Shown here piece after piece: positions 5,492 to 6,302 of a stretch of 6,302 nucleotides of DNA. Made by a program: the position numbers and the translations under genes. The number at the start of each line of letters is the position of its first letter. Positions within the stretch are counted from its first letter, which is position 1. The stretch lies in contig JALFHA010000393.1 in the NCBI GenBank assembly GCA_022776785.1, forward strand, positions 1 to 6,302. The letters run 5' to 3'. The DNA comes from Clostridiales bacterium. Lineage in GTDB: Bacteria > Bacillota > Clostridia > Christensenellales > Aristaeellaceae. The notes below the pieces were generated by a model that was not told where the DNA came from, did not search any database, and was given only the letters and a program-made list of their open reading frames with translations.

Positions 5492-6302
5492 TTACGCCTG
5501 CGGCAGCACGGACAGGCGGATGGGCGCATCGGCGTAGGGTACGAGTTCCGCCTCGAACGGCTCGCCCGTCTCGCCCAGATCGATAGGCGGCTGATCGCAG
5601 CTCGCCCCGCGCATCCCCCACGCGGGGACACGCACGGCCTGCGCCAGCAGCGTGACGCCAAGCTCCGTCTCGCGCGCCTCGATGGGCGTATCGCGCACGA
5701 GCGCCGCGCCGAAGGGCTCCACGGCGTACAGGCTGGTTTCCCCGCCGTCCTCCTTCTGGATGGCCTTGGGGGCAAAGGCAAAGCGCAGCGGCCCGCGCAT
5801 GACGCTCACCGCCTGATGGAACGCGGGCACACGGGCGACGGTCATCGGCAGGGTGAGCAGAATCTCGTCGCCGTCGCGCCACTGGCGGTTGATGGTCAGC
5901 AGCTCGCCGGCCCTGGCCGGAAGGATCTCGCCGGAGACGGCCGCCGTCGCACCCTGCGCCCACGCGGGGATGTGCAGGTGAAGAGGGAAGGCCGCGCCGC
6001 CCTCAGCATGTACGGCGATGCGCACGCTGCCGCTGACCGGATAACGGCTCTCCACGTCGAGGCGAACCATTGTCCCGCCGAGGCGGTAGCGCACCGTGCA
6101 GGGGGCGTAGCCGAAGGCGCACAGCCCCTCGTCGCGCGAGAGCATCCACTGCCGCTGGGCAAAGCGCGGCAGCGCTGCGAGCAGCGCGCACAGGGCGCGG
6201 CCATTCTTCAGGGAGAAGAGGCTATCACCCGCATCCGTCAGCGGGAAGCGCGCCTCGCGGCTCACACGCGTCTGGTTGGCCTGCTGCATGGGCTGCACGC
6301 TG
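5492..6302 (-). CDS. GH127/DUF1680-like glycoside hydrolase, C-terminal part (N-terminus beyond right edge)
   Basis: The frame is open from the right edge to TAA at 5494-5492 and gives about 269 residues with no true start in view. It carries features of the beta-L-arabinofuranosidase family GH127 (DUF1680): the end of the helical barrel (PRFAQRQWM, then GLCAFGYAPCTVRY), the strand VESRYPVSGSVRI, HLHIPAWAQGA, INRQWRDGDEILLTLPM, then VMRGPLRFAF, and a terminal ELVPYADAPIRLSVLP. These match the family's YP.dG, RIP.Wa, R.WkdGD, LpM, RGPl and LvPYg..kLR signatures as I know them. The family releases arabinose from plant hydroxyproline-rich or pectic glycans. Just before PRF, where relatives carry a Cys-Cys pair (nucleophile plus zinc ligand), this protein reads SLFSLKNGRALCALLAALP with only one Cys (codon 6190-6188). 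Either it is catalytically altered or it belongs to a divergent branch. A terminator follows at 5414-5449. Family assignment is firm; activity is uncertain. Confidence 0.85.
   Translation of the reverse strand, partial: SVQPMQQANQTRVSREARFPLTDAGDSLFSLKNGRALCALLAALPRFAQRQWMLSRDEGLCAFGYAPCTVRYRLGGTMVRLDVESRYPVSGSVRIAVHAEGGAAFPLHLHIPAWAQGATAAVSGEILPARAGELLTINRQWRDGDEILLTLPMTVARVPAFHQAVSVMRGPLRFAFAPKAIQKEDGGETSLYAVEPFGAALVRDTPIEARETELGVTLLAQAVRVPAWGMRGASCDQPPIDLGETGEPFEAELVPYADAPIRLSVLPQA

Overview
The window looks like chromosomal DNA from a GC-rich (about 60% by eye) member of the Firmicutes, probably a gut-type Clostridia. The evidence is strong AGGAGG-like ribosome binding sites, sigma-A type promoters (TTGACA / TATAAT), U-tract intrinsic terminators, a Firmicutes-style PAS/HAMP histidine kinase with an OmpR-type regulator, and a GH127-like plant-glycan gene. 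The taxonomic placement is inference. I see no mobile element, CRISPR array, tRNA or rRNA.

Layout, left to right. (1) Positions 1-597, minus strand: the N-terminal 199 residues of a cupin plus HD-GYP phosphodiesterase, cut off by the left edge. It has its own near-perfect sigma-A promoter and a roughly 70-nt structured leader. (2) 717-1841, minus: a radical SAM enzyme of unknown function with extra cysteines. (3) 2003-2719, plus: a Sir2-family NAD-dependent protein deacylase, divergent from the radical SAM gene. Their two promoters sit back to back within 65 bp. (4) 2720-2770: a hairpin terminator between the convergent sirtuin and kinase genes. (5) 2770-5348, minus: a two-gene operon in the order response regulator then histidine kinase, joined by an ATGA stop/start overlap. 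(6) 5414-5449: an intrinsic terminator for the gene upstream. (7) 5492-6302, minus: the C-terminal part of a GH127/DUF1680-like glycosidase, cut by the right edge. The local sequence where the family normally carries its Cys-Cys nucleophile/zinc motif is degenerate.

Working together: the kinase and regulator form one clear signalling unit (extracytoplasmic sensing, then phosphotransfer from His409 to Asp55, then DNA binding by a winged helix). The cupin/HD-GYP protein is a second, cytoplasmic signalling protein probably acting on cyclic dinucleotide. The sirtuin and radical SAM enzyme may be co-regulated from one shared intergenic control region, since RNA polymerase could not easily occupy both promoters at once. 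Nothing in the sequence ties the six genes into one pathway, and most of the window is ordinary housekeeping or regulatory content. The points most worth a second look are the GH127-like gene without its Cys-Cys pair, the cysteine-rich radical SAM protein, the cupin/HD-GYP fusion, and the overlapping divergent promoters.
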